DNA of 64,000 nucleotides from an uncultured Gemmatimonadota bacterium (GTDB taxonomy: Bacteria; Gemmatimonadota; Gemmatimonadetes; Gemmatimonadales; Gemmatimonadaceae), in the NCBI GenBank assembly GCA_903882745.1, contig CAIRYG010000011.1, forward strand, positions 186,001-250,000. Direction: 5' to 3'. Positions within the stretch are counted from its first letter, which is position 1. Each line of letters starts with the position of its first letter. Below, in pieces: positions 7,868 to 16,811 of the stretch. The notes beneath the pieces were generated by a model. That model had not been told where the DNA came from. It was given only the letters and a program-made list of their open reading frames with translations, and searched no databases. Made by a program: the position numbers and the translations under genes.

Positions 7868-9048
7868 GCGAGGAGGCTCCCGCCTGCCGCCGCGACGCGA
7901 CGCAGGAAGGGGCTCGGGCGATAGCGATCTTCGCCATATTCAGCGTGCAGCGCCTCGAGGCGCGCGAGCACCACCTGTGGTCCGATGTCATCACCCCAAG
8001 TGAGCAGCCCCTTCGGGTAGTTCACCCCCTTCGTCATTGCCGTTTCGATGTCCTCGGCCGAGGCGATGTTCCAGAGGCGCGCGTCGGCGGCTTCGTTGAT
8101 GAGCATGGCGAGCACGCGGTCGACGATTGCCTGACCGCGGACCGGGTCGCGTGTGGGCTCAGGGGACGTGGCGCCGGCGCGGTGGTCGTAGTAGCCCTGC
8201 CCCGACTTGCGACCAAGGAGTCCCGCTTCGACCAAGCGACGCTGCGTGAGTGCTGGCTTGTAGCGCGGGTCAAAGAACATGGCCTCGAACACCGAGCTTG
8301 TGACGGCAAAGTTTACATCGTTGCCAATGAAGTCCATGAGAGCGAAGGGGCCCATCTTGAATCCCGCGAGCTCCGTGAGCGCCCAGTCGATGGTGGCGCA
8401 GTCGCCGTAGCCTTCTTCGAGCATACGGAGCGATTCGCCGTAGAACGGGCGCGCAATCCGATTGACGATGAACCCCGGCGTGTCGGTGGCGAGGACGGTG
8501 GTCTTGCCCCACCGGTCCACGAGCAGACGCGCCGCAGCGCTGACCAATGGCGAGGTGGCGATCGAGGGAATGATCTCCACGAGCGGCATGACTGGGGCCG
8601 GATTGAAGAAATGGATACCGACCACACGGTCCGGATGCGTGCGCCCTCCGCCAATCGCCGCGACTGACAGGGACGAGGTGTTGGTGGCGAGGATCGCACC
8701 GGGGGCAACGACCGCTTCGAGCGCAGCGAACAGTGACTGCTTGGCGTCTAGGCGTTCGACAATCGCTTCGATGACGAGGCCGCAGGGGGCAAAGCGGGCA
8801 ATCTGTTCGGGGCCGACCCCTTCGACGTAGGAAATCCGCGCGAGGGCGGCGTCCGCGTCGGCCCGAGAGAGGCGGCCTTTTTCGACTTCGCGGTCGAGGG
8901 CCTTCTGGTGCCCCTTCTGTGCGCGTCCAAGAGCGGCGGCAGCACTATCGGCGAGGATAACCTGATGCCCGCGCGTCGCCGCGACCTGCGCAATGCCGGC
9001 GCCCATAGCGCCAGCGCCGACAACTCCAACGATCGTATCAGAAAGCAC
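7864..9048 (-). CDS. paaH: 3-hydroxyadipyl-CoA dehydrogenase PaaH
   Basis: A 394-residue 3-hydroxyacyl-CoA dehydrogenase. The N-terminal Rossmann motif GVVGAGAMGAGIAQV binds NAD. The domain contains the catalytic region VGIHFFNPAPVMPLVEI with His and the Asn-rich FIVNRIARPFYGESLRMLEEG segment, followed by two C-terminal helical domains. It oxidises 3-hydroxyadipyl-CoA to 3-oxoadipyl-CoA. It lies 2 bp after paaG and overlaps paaI. Its substrate is assigned from operon context; the sequence alone shows only the general family. Confidence 0.9.
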   Translation of the reverse strand: MLSDTIVGVVGAGAMGAGIAQVAATRGHQVILADSAAAALGRAQKGHQKALDREVEKGRLSRADADAALARISYVEGVGPEQIARFAPCGLVIEAIVERLDAKQSLFAALEAVVAPGAILATNTSSLSVAAIGGGRTHPDRVVGIHFFNPAPVMPLVEIIPSIATSPLVSAAARLLVDRWGKTTVLATDTPGFIVNRIARPFYGESLRMLEEGYGDCATIDWALTELAGFKMGPFALMDFIGNDVNFAVTSSVFEAMFFDPRYKPALTQRRLVEAGLLGRKSGQGYYDHRAGATSPEPTRDPVRGQAIVDRVLAMLINEAADARLWNIASAEDIETAMTKGVNYPKGLLTWGDDIGPQVVLARLEALHAEYGEDRYRPSPFLRRVAAAGGSLLA

Positions 9049-9050
9049 GG

Positions 9051-9842
9051 TCAGTGTCCTGTGTAGGCGGGGCGGCGTTTTTCGAGGAAGGCGCGAACGC
9101 CCTCGGCGTAATCGGCGGTCTTACCGGCTTCGCGCATCATCTCCTCTTCGAAATCGAGCTGTGCGTCGAGCGTGGCGCCCATCGAGTGGTTGAGCGCCCG
9201 CTTGGTGAGGCCGAAGCCTCGGGTGGCCTGGGTCGCGAGCGAGGCGGCCAGCGCGAATGTGGTCTCGTGCAGCACCGCGAGCGGAACACAGTCCCAGATG
9301 AGTCCCCACTCCTTGGCCTTGGGGGCTGGGAGTTTATCGCCGAGGAAGAACAGTCCGGTTGCGCGCTGGGTGCCGATCAGGCGTGGAATGAAAAAGGTGC
9401 CGCTGGTGTCAGGAATCAGGCCAAGTTTGGCGAAGGATTCCACGAAGTTGGCTTCGTCGGCGGCGATGGTGATGTCGCAGGCAAAGGCGAGGTTCGCACC
9501 AGCGCCGGCGGCGACGCCGTTGACGGCGCAGATCACCGGCTTTTCGAGGGTGCGAATGGCGCGAATGATGGGGTTGTAGCAGGTGCGGACCACGTCGCCG
9601 ATGTCGGGCATGGGGCCGCCGTCTTTCGGGAGGACTTCCGCCAGATCTTGGCCAGCGCAGAAGCCGCGCCCAGCGCCGGTGATATGGACCGCGCGGATGT
9701 CGTCGTTCGCGGCTGCCTCGTTGAGCGCGGCGAGGAAGGCACCGGCCATGTCGAGGTTGAAGCTATTGAGCACGTCGGGCCGGTTCAGCGTGATGCGGGC
9801 CACGCCCTGATCGACGGTGGTAAGAATACTCAGTTCGGCCAT
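9051..9842 (-). CDS. paaG: 1,2-epoxyphenylacetyl-CoA isomerase PaaG
   Basis: A 263-residue crotonase-family protein with oxyanion-hole segments GRGFCAGQDLAEV and VNGVAAGAGANLAFACDI, and the PaaG-like IPDTSGTFFIPRLIG, where an Asp replaces the hydratase Glu. PaaG converts ring-1,2-epoxyphenylacetyl-CoA into oxepin-CoA. It is the first gene of the paaG-H-I-J-Y-Z operon. A good ribosome-binding sequence (GAGAGGAA) precedes the ATG. Another crotonase gene at 33575 may supply the PaaF hydratase step. Confidence 0.9.
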   Translation of the reverse strand: MAELSILTTVDQGVARITLNRPDVLNSFNLDMAGAFLAALNEAAANDDIRAVHITGAGRGFCAGQDLAEVLPKDGGPMPDIGDVVRTCYNPIIRAIRTLEKPVICAVNGVAAGAGANLAFACDITIAADEANFVESFAKLGLIPDTSGTFFIPRLIGTQRATGLFFLGDKLPAPKAKEWGLIWDCVPLAVLHETTFALAASLATQATRGFGLTKRALNHSMGATLDAQLDFEEEMMREAGKTADYAEGVRAFLEKRRPAYTGH

Positions 9843-9933
9843 CCGTTCCTCTCGAGTTTGCTGGGGAAGACGGGGTGAAAGATACCATCCGGGGCTCCCG
9901 ACTGGCGCGGGGGGGGCGGCCGCTTAACGTATA

Positions 9934-9950
9934 GGGACGAACGTCGTCCC
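9934..9950. other. Inverted repeat in the paaG/gspG divergent region
   Basis: GGGACGA and TCGTCCC (7 bp, loop ACG) lie between the divergent paaG and gspG operons. It could be an operator or a leader hairpin. Confidence 0.4.
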
Positions 9951-9970
9951 CCATCTAGTAGTCTTATGTA

Positions 9971-9997
9971 TGCCGCGTGATCTGGCCAGACGCGGCA
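9971..9997. other. Second inverted repeat before gspG
   Basis: TGCCGCGT (9971-9978) pairs with ACGCGGCA (9990-9997) around 11 nt, about 30 bp upstream of the preferred gspG start. It is a possible mRNA leader hairpin or operator. Confidence 0.4.
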
Positions 9998-10024
9998 CTT
10001 CCCCTCTCCGTCCCGACTCGCCCC

Positions 10025-10513
10025 ATGATTCCTGCCTCGTTCCGTCGCGCCCCGCTTGGCCTCCGTTCCGGCGGTCGTGCTGGTGGCCGTTCTGGTGGCC
10101 GTTCTGGCTTTACGCTGATCGAAATCCTGGTGGTGATTGTCGTGATCGCCATTCTGGCGACCTTGGTGGCGCCGAACGTGTTCCAGAACGTTGGGGCAGC
10201 CAAGTCGGCCACGGCCAAGTCGCAGATTGAGATGCTGGGGGCGGCGCTCGACGCCTACCGCTTGGACAACGGCAGCTACCCCACCACGCAGCAGGGGCTG
10301 AACGCGCTGTGGGAGAAGCCGCAGATTGATCCGCCGGCGAACTGGCGCTCCCCGTACCTCCGAAAGGCCGTCCCTATGGATCCGTGGGGCCGTCCGTACC
10401 TGTATCTCGCGCCGGGCCAGGCGAATCCCGGGGGATTCGACTTGTTGTCGTACGGCGAAGATGGCAAGCCCGGTGGCGAAGGGGACAACGCCGACATCCT
10501 GAGTTGGAAGTAG
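10025..10513 (+). CDS. gspG: Type II secretion major pseudopilin GspG
   Basis: The ATG at 10025 gives a 162-residue prepseudopilin. A 28-residue basic leader rich in Gly/Arg/Ser precedes the prepilin peptidase site G-FTLIE, with Glu at mature position 5. The hydrophobic helix ILVVIVVIAILATLVAP follows, then the GspG C-terminus with the Ca-site style DPWGRPYLY and GEDGKPGGEGDNADI. It forms the pseudopilus that pushes folded substrates through the secretin. It is the first gene of the operon. No obvious Shine-Dalgarno is seen; an upstream start at 9977 would only lengthen the leader. Confidence 0.93.
   Translation: MIPASFRRAPLGLRSGGRAGGRSGGRSGFTLIEILVVIVVIAILATLVAPNVFQNVGAAKSATAKSQIEMLGAALDAYRLDNGSYPTTQQGLNALWEKPQIDPPANWRSPYLRKAVPMDPWGRPYLYLAPGQANPGGFDLLSYGEDGKPGGEGDNADILSWK
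10082..10105 (+). repeat. 12-bp tandem repeat in the gspG leader
   Basis: GGTGGCCGTTCT occurs twice in tandem and encodes the repeated GGRS of the prepilin leader, directly before the cleavage site. Confidence 0.85.
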
Positions 10514-10523
10514 TGAGCCGCTG

Positions 10524-11726
10524 ATGCCCACGTACGCCTACGATGCCGTCAGTAGCGCTGGCAAACGCCAGCGCGGGCTCGAGTCGGCGGCGAGCTCGGG
10601 GGCGCTCTCGCGCACCCTCGAGGAGCGTGGGCTGTTGGTGCTGTCGGTCACGGAGTCTTCGGAATCGACAACCAGTGGAGGTGGATTCAAGTTCGGACGA
10701 CGTCGCGAGGTGCTGGAGGTGACGCGGGCACTCGCCGCGCTCCTGCCAGTCGGAATGCCGCTGTCGCAGGCCTTGCAGGCCGCGATGGGGGTGACGTCGG
10801 GCGATGTGCGCGCGGCGCTGCACGAAGTCCGTAACAAGGTGCAGCGTGGTGACACGCTGAGCTCAGCCCTTGAAGAGCACCCCTCGTTTTTCTCGCCGAT
10901 TTATGTGGGGCTCGTCCGTGCGGGCGAGCGCAGCGGTGCGGTAGACGGCGCTTTTGCGCGACTCGCCGAGTCGCTGGAGCGGGAGGAAGCGCTGCGCGGG
11001 CGGGTGTTGTCGGCGGCGATTTATCCCATTCTGTTGGCGGTCGCGGGGACAGTCGCGATTGCAGTGCTGCTCTTCTTTGTGCTCCCGCAGTTCGTGGGAT
11101 TGCTCTCGGGAAGCGGCGCGAAGTTGCCAGCGAGCACGAGCTTCCTGCTGTCGTTGTCCGGGCTGTTGCATCGATTCTGGCCCGTGTTGGTGCTTGCACC
11201 GCTCGGGCTCGTGGGCGCTCTGACCTGGGCACAGACTACGGACGAGGGGCGCCGCGCCCTCTCCCGACTCATGCTCGCGCTTCCGCTGGTGGGAACACTC
11301 CGGCGCTACTCGCTGTCCGCGCGCTTTGCGCGGATGGCGGGGGTGTTGCTCGGTGGTGGCGCTCCGCTGCTCACCGCGCTCGACGACACCATTGACTCGA
11401 TTGCGGACCCGATCGCGAAGGATGATGCGATGCGGATTCGTACGCGGGTGCGCGATGGAAGTTCGTTGCGCGAGGCGGTCGCTGAGAGCGTGCTCTTCCC
11501 GGCCCTGTTGGCGCAGTTGATTGGCGTGGGTGAGGAGGCGGGACAGCTTCGCACGTTCCTCATGAAGGCGGCGGACATCTTTGAGGAACGCACGGAGCGT
11601 GCCACCCAGCGGATTGCCGCGCTCGCTGAACCGGCGATGATCATTGTGTTTGGCGCGATCGTGGCTTTTGTCGCGCTCTCCCTGCTGCAGGCGATCTACG
11701 GCATCAACGCGAACTCGTTCAAGTGA
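10524..11726 (+). CDS. gspF: Type II secretion inner-membrane platform protein GspF
   Basis: A 400-residue protein with two GspF domains and three membrane helices (around residues 168-190, 215-235 and 375-395). It has the typical opening MPTYAYDAVSSAGKRQRG and conserved segments such as VRAGERSGAVDGAFARLA and LLAQLIGVGEEAGQL. GspF is the polytopic core of the assembly platform that couples GspE to pseudopilus growth. It follows gspG after 10 bp; its stop overlaps the next gene by 4 bp. Confidence 0.93.
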   Translation: MPTYAYDAVSSAGKRQRGLESAASSGALSRTLEERGLLVLSVTESSESTTSGGGFKFGRRREVLEVTRALAALLPVGMPLSQALQAAMGVTSGDVRAALHEVRNKVQRGDTLSSALEEHPSFFSPIYVGLVRAGERSGAVDGAFARLAESLEREEALRGRVLSAAIYPILLAVAGTVAIAVLLFFVLPQFVGLLSGSGAKLPASTSFLLSLSGLLHRFWPVLVLAPLGLVGALTWAQTTDEGRRALSRLMLALPLVGTLRRYSLSARFARMAGVLLGGGAPLLTALDDTIDSIADPIAKDDAMRIRTRVRDGSSLREAVAESVLFPALLAQLIGVGEEAGQLRTFLMKAADIFEERTERATQRIAALAEPAMIIVFGAIVAFVALSLLQAIYGINANSFK

Positions 11727-12172
11727 GGACGCCAAGTCGCGTTGGGTTCACCCTGATCGAGATGGCGGTGGTGCTCGCGGTTATGGCGATCGCGTCGATG
11801 CTCGTGGCCCCGGCGCTCTCGCGGTTCGGCACGCAGGCACCGCCGCGCAGCGAGGACCGGCTCCTGACGCTGCTCGCTGACGCGCGAAAGTCCGCCATCG
11901 CGCATGGGGCTCAGGTGACATTGCGACTAGACCCCACCACCGGTGCGTATCGCGCGGACACCACCACGAGCCGCGGCACGGGCATCCTCGGCGAAGGGGT
12001 GCTTGATCTGGCAATGGAGGAGCGGCTGGTGACGCCGTTGCCGCGATTGACCTACATCTTCAAGTCGACCGGCGCGGCCTTTGCCGACACGGTACTCGTG
12101 CGCGGGACGACCTCGTCGGTGCTCGTTGCGGTAGACCCCTGGAGCGGAGTGGCCTATGCCTCGGCGCGCTAG
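11723..12172 (+). CDS. gspH: Minor pseudopilin, GspH-like
   Basis: A 149-residue protein with a short leader MRTPSRVG and prepilin motif G-FTLIEMAVVLAVMAIAS. The globular C-terminal part has the two-strand pattern of GspH/FimT minor pseudopilins. It would sit at or near the pseudopilus tip or shaft. It starts 4 bp inside gspF and overlaps the next pseudopilin by 17 bp, so the genes are tightly coupled. The H assignment comes from gene order; the sequence itself only proves a type IV pilin-like protein. Confidence 0.8.
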   Translation: MRTPSRVGFTLIEMAVVLAVMAIASMLVAPALSRFGTQAPPRSEDRLLTLLADARKSAIAHGAQVTLRLDPTTGAYRADTTTSRGTGILGEGVLDLAMEERLVTPLPRLTYIFKSTGAAFADTVLVRGTTSSVLVAVDPWSGVAYASAR

Positions 12173-12566
12173 GCAGGGGATCTCGCTGTTTGAGTCGGTT
12201 GCTGGCCTGACAATTGTCGGGATGGTTGCCGCGAGCGCTCTGGCGGCCACCGCACGCGAGATGCGCACGGCCGCGCGCGCACGCCGCGCGATTGAAGTTG
12301 AGGCACTGGCGACCTCGCGTCTTGATTGGATGGCGCTGACGACTGATGTCCAGTTACAATCGCTCCCCGACTCGATTGCGCGTGGGACGTTCCCCGAGCC
12401 GCTGAACGAGTACAAGTGGCGCACGGAGGTTGAGCCCGTTGCGCAGGAATCAGGGCTCTATGACGTGCAGGTCAGTGTGCTATGGAAGGATGGCGACAAG
12501 GATGTGTCGTATGTCATTCGATCCCGCGTGTACCGTCGACCGGTTCTGACGTCGAGGGGCCGATAA
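12156..12566 (+). CDS. gspI: Minor pseudopilin, GspI-like
   Basis: A 136-residue type IV pilin-like protein: leader MPRRARQG, cleavage site G-ISLFESV with Glu at mature position 5, then a hydrophobic helix (VAGLTIVGMVAASALAA). GspI nucleates the tip complex with GspJ and GspK. Its position between H- and J-like genes supports the I role. The stop TAA shares its last base with the ATG of the next gene (TAATG). The tail includes VQVSVLWKDGDKDVSYVIRS, a strand pattern seen in GspI. Confidence 0.8.
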   Translation: MPRRARQGISLFESVAGLTIVGMVAASALAATAREMRTAARARRAIEVEALATSRLDWMALTTDVQLQSLPDSIARGTFPEPLNEYKWRTEVEPVAQESGLYDVQVSVLWKDGDKDVSYVIRSRVYRRPVLTSRGR

Positions 12567-13264
12567 TGCGTTCAGCCCGCCGCAGAACTTTTCGCACGCG
12601 CCGCGGTGCGACGTTGCTCGAGTTGGTGATCGCGCTCGTGGTCACCGGCGCGATGGCGTCGATTGGGGCGGGCGCGTTCACGACGATCATTGATCACCGT
12701 CGGATTATTCGCGAGAGCGCTATCGACATGGAGCGCGCGGCAGCGCTGCGCGAGATGATTCGCGGGTGGCTGGTGTCGGGCACGATCCAGATTCAGCAGG
12801 GTGGGCTTCCCCGCAGTCGCGGTGCGGCCTCGGCCGTGGCGTCAGCCTCGGCGCTGGGCGCTGGGAGCACTGGCAGTGGGTTGACCGCGGTGAGTGCGGC
12901 CGCGTCGTCGGGCGAGGAAGTCACCTTCGTTACCACCGCCGCGACCCCCGCGATGAGTCCGAATGTGCGCATCCGCCTGTTCGTGGATGGCGATGCGAGC
13001 ACCCCGGAAACGGGACTCACCATGGAGTATCAGCCCAGCGATGCGGGGACGCAGATTCCGCTGCAGCGTCGGCAGCTCGAGCCGACGATCGGCGCGATGC
13101 TCGTGGAGTTCCTGGACCAGCGCACCACGCGATGGTACAAGGCCTCAGAGGCGACGACCATCACGCCGATTGCGGTGCGCATTACGCTGCAGCCTGCTGA
13201 CAAAGGAACAATCGCGGGAATCCTGCAGGTGCCAATCGTGCTCAGCATGCGGACGGGGCAATGA
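12566..13264 (+). CDS. gspJ: Minor pseudopilin, GspJ-like
   Basis: The ATG at 12566 overlaps the preceding stop and yields 232 residues: an Arg-rich leader (MRSARRRTFRTRRG), cleavage at G-ATLLELVIALVV, and a larger globular domain typical of GspJ. An Ala/Ser/Gly-rich loop (AASAVASASALGAGSTGSG) lies in the middle. An earlier in-frame start within gspI is rejected because it would place the pilin motif 43 residues in. It overlaps gspK by 4 bp. Confidence 0.8.
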   Translation: MRSARRRTFRTRRGATLLELVIALVVTGAMASIGAGAFTTIIDHRRIIRESAIDMERAAALREMIRGWLVSGTIQIQQGGLPRSRGAASAVASASALGAGSTGSGLTAVSAAASSGEEVTFVTTAATPAMSPNVRIRLFVDGDASTPETGLTMEYQPSDAGTQIPLQRRQLEPTIGAMLVEFLDQRTTRWYKASEATTITPIAVRITLQPADKGTIAGILQVPIVLSMRTGQ

Positions 13265-14271
13265 GCGGGCGCAGACACGTGGCAGGCACGCGTATGCGTC
13301 GCACGCCGCTCGGTCGACGTGGCTTCGCGATGATGGCGGCGATCTGGCTCACCGTCGCAATCGCGGTGGTCGCCCTGGAGTTTGCCCGCGACGCCAAGGA
13401 ACGTCGCACGCTCGGTATGGACGCCGCCGAACGCGGCGCGGGACGCGCGGCCGCCCTTGGAGTCCTTGCGCAGACGCAGGAGCGTCTGGAGCGCGCCATC
13501 CGGCAGGTGTCGCAGAGCGGGAACACCAACTCCGGCCTTCGCAGTAGCGACCCCTGGCTCGACGTGGACTCGCTTTTTTCGGGTTCTGTCAGCGCGGACA
13601 GCGCCGTGCAAGTTCTCGTACGCGCCCGCGACTTGGGCGCGCAGCTGAATGTGAATCTGCTCAGCGAGGATGAACTGAAGACGTTCTTCGGGTACGCGCT
13701 GAACGATTATTCGATTGCCGACCAGCTCGCGCAGTCGATCATGGATTGGCGCGATGCCGACGACATTGCGCGGCCGCGTGGCGGTGAACGTGATGCCTAC
13801 ATCAAGGCCAAACGACTGGCGCTCCCGGCGAACGCGAACTTCCGCGACCTGGCTGAGCTCCTCGACGTACAGGGGATCACGCCACAGATTTACGACAAGA
13901 TTGCTCCTTTCCTCACCGTGCGCGGCACTGGCACCGTGAATCTCAATACGGCACCGGCCGAGGTGCTCCGTCCACTCCCGGGGATGACCGATGCGATTCT
14001 CACGCGTATTCTGGCGCTCCGGTCCCAGGGGCGGCGCATCAGCAACGCGTCCGACGTGTTGCCCGGTGCAACAGGGCGCGGGATGGGGGGCCGAGGCGGC
14101 CCCCAACCTTCGCCCACCCAGGCGCGCCTTCTCGCACGAACCACGGTGAACACGACGAGTGTTGAACTGACGATCACCGCCCGCGCGGGCGTACAGGCTG
14201 AGCCAGTGCAGTTGCTCGCCATTGTACAACGCGTGGGGCAAAACGCGAACATTTCGTGGAGGCAGTGGTGA
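13261..14271 (+). CDS. gspK: Minor pseudopilin / tip protein GspK
   Basis: A 336-residue protein with leader MSGRRHVAGTRMRRTPLGRRG, cleavage before FAMMAAIWLTVAIAVVALEF and a large GspK domain containing paired helix-hairpin-helix-like segments (LNLNTAPAEVLRPLPGMTDA). GspK characteristically lacks Glu at mature position 5, as here. It caps the pseudopilus tip with GspI and GspJ. A Gly/Arg-rich loop (GRGMGGRGG) precedes the last strand. The TGA overlaps the GTG of the next gene. Confidence 0.88.
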   Translation: MSGRRHVAGTRMRRTPLGRRGFAMMAAIWLTVAIAVVALEFARDAKERRTLGMDAAERGAGRAAALGVLAQTQERLERAIRQVSQSGNTNSGLRSSDPWLDVDSLFSGSVSADSAVQVLVRARDLGAQLNVNLLSEDELKTFFGYALNDYSIADQLAQSIMDWRDADDIARPRGGERDAYIKAKRLALPANANFRDLAELLDVQGITPQIYDKIAPFLTVRGTGTVNLNTAPAEVLRPLPGMTDAILTRILALRSQGRRISNASDVLPGATGRGMGGRGGPQPSPTQARLLARTTVNTTSVELTITARAGVQAEPVQLLAIVQRVGQNANISWRQW

Positions 14272-15650
14272 GTCGTTCCGGCAATGGTATTGGCATCTGC
14301 ATCACCGCTGACCGCGTGACCGCGATCGTTGGCGGTGCGGGAGGCGCTTCGGGGCGTGGCTGGAGCGCCGAGCTCCACGGACTCGAGGGTGTCACCTGGC
14401 CCTCATTGGAACAGGCGTTGACGGCCCTCGCCTCGATTGCCGGCGGTGCCTCGAAGGCTTTGCATGTGGCGCTCGCGGCTCCGCTCATTGAACTCCGGCC
14501 AATCGTGTTGCCGCCCCTCGACGAGGAGGCCATGCAACTGTTGCTGTCGCGCCACGCGGGCCGCTATTTCCTTGGCGCGCGCGGGCCGCAGGTGGTGGGC
14601 GCGATTCGAGCGGCGACCGTTGGGAGCGAAACCGGCAGCCTCGAGAGCACCGTGCTCGCGGCCGCTGCGTCCACGCGCGTCGTGACCGCCATCGAGCATG
14701 CGGCCCACGCCGCCGGCTGGCAGGTGGCGGGCATTGTCCCGATGGAAGCCGCAGTCGCGGCCGCGGTCGGCGCGCGGGATGGGGGGGAGCTGTTGGTGCT
14801 TGCCTTACACGGCACAGGCACGATGGATGCCTTGCACGTGGCCGGTGGCGCGCTGCGCGGGGTCCGTCGGTTGCGCGCCGGCGGTGCCGACGGCGCCTTG
14901 ATCGCCTCCCTCTCGGCGGGCCATCGGATTCATCTCGCTGGCTCGAGCGATCCCGCGTTGGCAAAAGCGCTGGCCGACCTTGGACTCACCGCAGCCCGTG
15001 GGACAGACGCAGGGGACGACCTCGCGCGCATCGCGGCCCGCGGGGCGCCACTCGCTGCCGGACCGATCCTGGTGAGCGACGACGTACGCGCGGCGCGCAC
15101 CGCCCGCTCGGCGACGCTAGCCCGATGGCTTGGGGGGAGCGCGGCGGCCCTGCTGCTCGCGAGCGCAGGGCTCGAATGGTGGGGGATCTCGCGCGAGCTA
15201 TCTGCCGTTTCCGCCGAACGCGCAACGCTGCGCCCCAAACTTGGCACGACCCTCGTGGGACGCTCCACCGTTGAAACGGCGTATCGACGCCTCGGCGACC
15301 TTCAGGCCGCCGAGCGAAGCTCGCCGCAGTGGTCCCGCGTGATTGCCACCTTGGCCAGCGAACTCCCGGAAGGATCGTATATGACCACCTTCCGTGGCCG
15401 TGGCGATTCGCTGGTTGTCGACGGACTCGCGGAGCGGGCCGCCGGAGTTTTCGAGATGCTCGAGCGCAGCACCGTGTTCGCCGGCGCTCGCTCGGCAGCA
15501 CCCGTGCGCCGTGAAGTGCAAGAAGGGGGCGAGGCGTTGGAGCATTACACGATCGCGCTGCGACTGGCGGGGCTTGCCCCCGTGGCGCGTGCGACTGCCG
15601 CGCCTGGAAGCACTCCTGCCCCGCGTCCTGGCTCGGGAGGAACGCGATGA
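14268..15650 (+). CDS. gspL: GspL/PilM-like cytoplasmic-domain assembly protein
   Basis: About 460 residues: an N-terminal actin-like (ASKHA-type) cytoplasmic region (GIGICITADRVTAIVGG, and LLVLALHGTGTMDAL), one membrane helix (ARWLGGSAAALLLASAGLEWWGI, about residues 286-310) and a periplasmic domain. This is the GspL plan: it recruits GspE and binds GspM. GTG at 14268 overlaps the gspK stop; another GTG at 14256 is possible. It ends in a Pro/Gly-rich tail and overlaps gspM by 4 bp. Assigned from topology and position. Confidence 0.75.
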   Translation: MSRSGNGIGICITADRVTAIVGGAGGASGRGWSAELHGLEGVTWPSLEQALTALASIAGGASKALHVALAAPLIELRPIVLPPLDEEAMQLLLSRHAGRYFLGARGPQVVGAIRAATVGSETGSLESTVLAAAASTRVVTAIEHAAHAAGWQVAGIVPMEAAVAAAVGARDGGELLVLALHGTGTMDALHVAGGALRGVRRLRAGGADGALIASLSAGHRIHLAGSSDPALAKALADLGLTAARGTDAGDDLARIAARGAPLAAGPILVSDDVRAARTARSATLARWLGGSAAALLLASAGLEWWGISRELSAVSAERATLRPKLGTTLVGRSTVETAYRRLGDLQAAERSSPQWSRVIATLASELPEGSYMTTFRGRGDSLVVDGLAERAAGVFEMLERSTVFAGARSAAPVRREVQEGGEALEHYTIALRLAGLAPVARATAAPGSTPAPRPGSGGTR

Positions 15651-16300
15651 AGATCGGAAATCTCTCGCCCAGTGAGCAGCGCACCGTGACAATCGGTGCG
15701 AGCATTTTGCTCGCCTCGGCACTGTTCGTGTGGGGCCTCAAGCCATTCGCCGCGTCACTCGGCGATGCCAAGGAACGACTCCGCGTCGAACGCGAGACAC
15801 TCGCGCGCGAACGGGCGGCCGTTGCCCAGGCGCGCGCGAATCCCCTGCTCCAGCAACGCGCGGACTCGGTGATGGCGCTGACCGCGCCACGCCTCTTCAC
15901 CGGTCGCGACGACGTGATGGCGAGCGCGGACTTGGTCGCCTATCTGGGGGACATCTCGCGCAAAGCACGGGTGCTCCTTCAGGATGCAACGACGCGACCG
16001 AGCTCCACGACCGCGTCTGGCGTTCGGACGTTGCGCGTGGACATCCGCGCCGAGTCTGACTTACAGGGAATTTTGACGCTGTTACAGACGTTGGAGTGGG
16101 GCGATAAACTGATTCGCGTTGAGCGCATCGACTTGTCACGACTCCCCAACGCGACTGACGACGACAAGACCGAAACGCTCTCCCTGTCGGCGACCATCTC
16201 GGCATTCGCACTGCCTGCCGAGCCTCCGGTGTCCGCGGCGTCGAACGACCCCGCGCGGCCCAATGGGAGCGTGGTGACGCGCAAGGAGGGAGCCCCATGA
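15647..16300 (+). CDS. gspM: GspM-like assembly platform protein
   Basis: 217 residues with an N-terminal membrane helix (TVTIGASILLASALFVWGL), a coiled-coil-prone segment rich in Arg/Glu (AKERLRVERETLARERAAVAQARA) and a ferredoxin-like periplasmic domain, the arrangement of GspM/PilO. It would pair with the GspL-like protein. It overlaps both neighbours by 4 bp (ATGA). Sequence similarity to well-known GspM proteins cannot be judged strongly by eye; position supports the call. Confidence 0.75.
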   Translation: MKIGNLSPSEQRTVTIGASILLASALFVWGLKPFAASLGDAKERLRVERETLARERAAVAQARANPLLQQRADSVMALTAPRLFTGRDDVMASADLVAYLGDISRKARVLLQDATTRPSSTTASGVRTLRVDIRAESDLQGILTLLQTLEWGDKLIRVERIDLSRLPNATDDDKTETLSLSATISAFALPAEPPVSAASNDPARPNGSVVTRKEGAP

Positions 16301-16797
16301 GTCCGTCACAGCTGATGCGCGACGCCGCGGTGCGGCGTGCGGCCATGGGACTCGGTGTGGCGGCCGTGATCTTTGTGGCCCTGAGCGTGCGCGCGATTCG
16401 GATTGATGAGATTCCCGATGCGGCAGGAGCACCGATAGATGCAACGTTGCTCGCAAGCAGCGGCGCTCGCGGCGCTGGCAACGCCGCCGACATCGGCGCT
16501 GCGGTGGCACTGGACCCGTTCGCCGCGTCACGTTCGGCACCGGCCAAGCGCTACACATTGCCGTGGGAAGTGGGTGAGGCAAAGGTCACCGAGGCTGCAC
16601 CCAAGCCTCAGGTGCTAGGTACTGCGATTTCTTTGGACGGCAAGAACTTTGCCACCTGTCAGCTCGGCTCCGACACTCCGCGCATCGTGCACGTCGGCGA
16701 CCGGATGGGAGAGTATACCGTGAAGTCCATCGCCCGCGGACGCGTGGTGTTTACCACGTCGTCGGGGAGCACCCTCGACATCTCCGCGCTCAAGTGA
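16297..16797 (+). CDS. gspC: GspC-like inner-membrane coupling protein
   Basis: 166 residues: one N-terminal membrane helix (AAMGLGVAAVIFVALSVRA) and a C-terminal homology-region-like beta domain (VLGTAISLDGKNFATCQLG ... HVGDRMGEYTVKSIARGRV) as in GspC/PilP. In T2SS this domain contacts the secretin N0 domain and links inner and outer membranes. It lacks a PDZ or coiled-coil C-terminus. It overlaps gspM by 4 bp and precedes the secretin, consistent with a C (rather than B or N) role. Confidence 0.72.
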   Translation: MSPSQLMRDAAVRRAAMGLGVAAVIFVALSVRAIRIDEIPDAAGAPIDATLLASSGARGAGNAADIGAAVALDPFAASRSAPAKRYTLPWEVGEAKVTEAAPKPQVLGTAISLDGKNFATCQLGSDTPRIVHVGDRMGEYTVKSIARGRVVFTTSSGSTLDISALK

Positions 16798-16811
16798 GGA
16801 AGATCCAGCCC

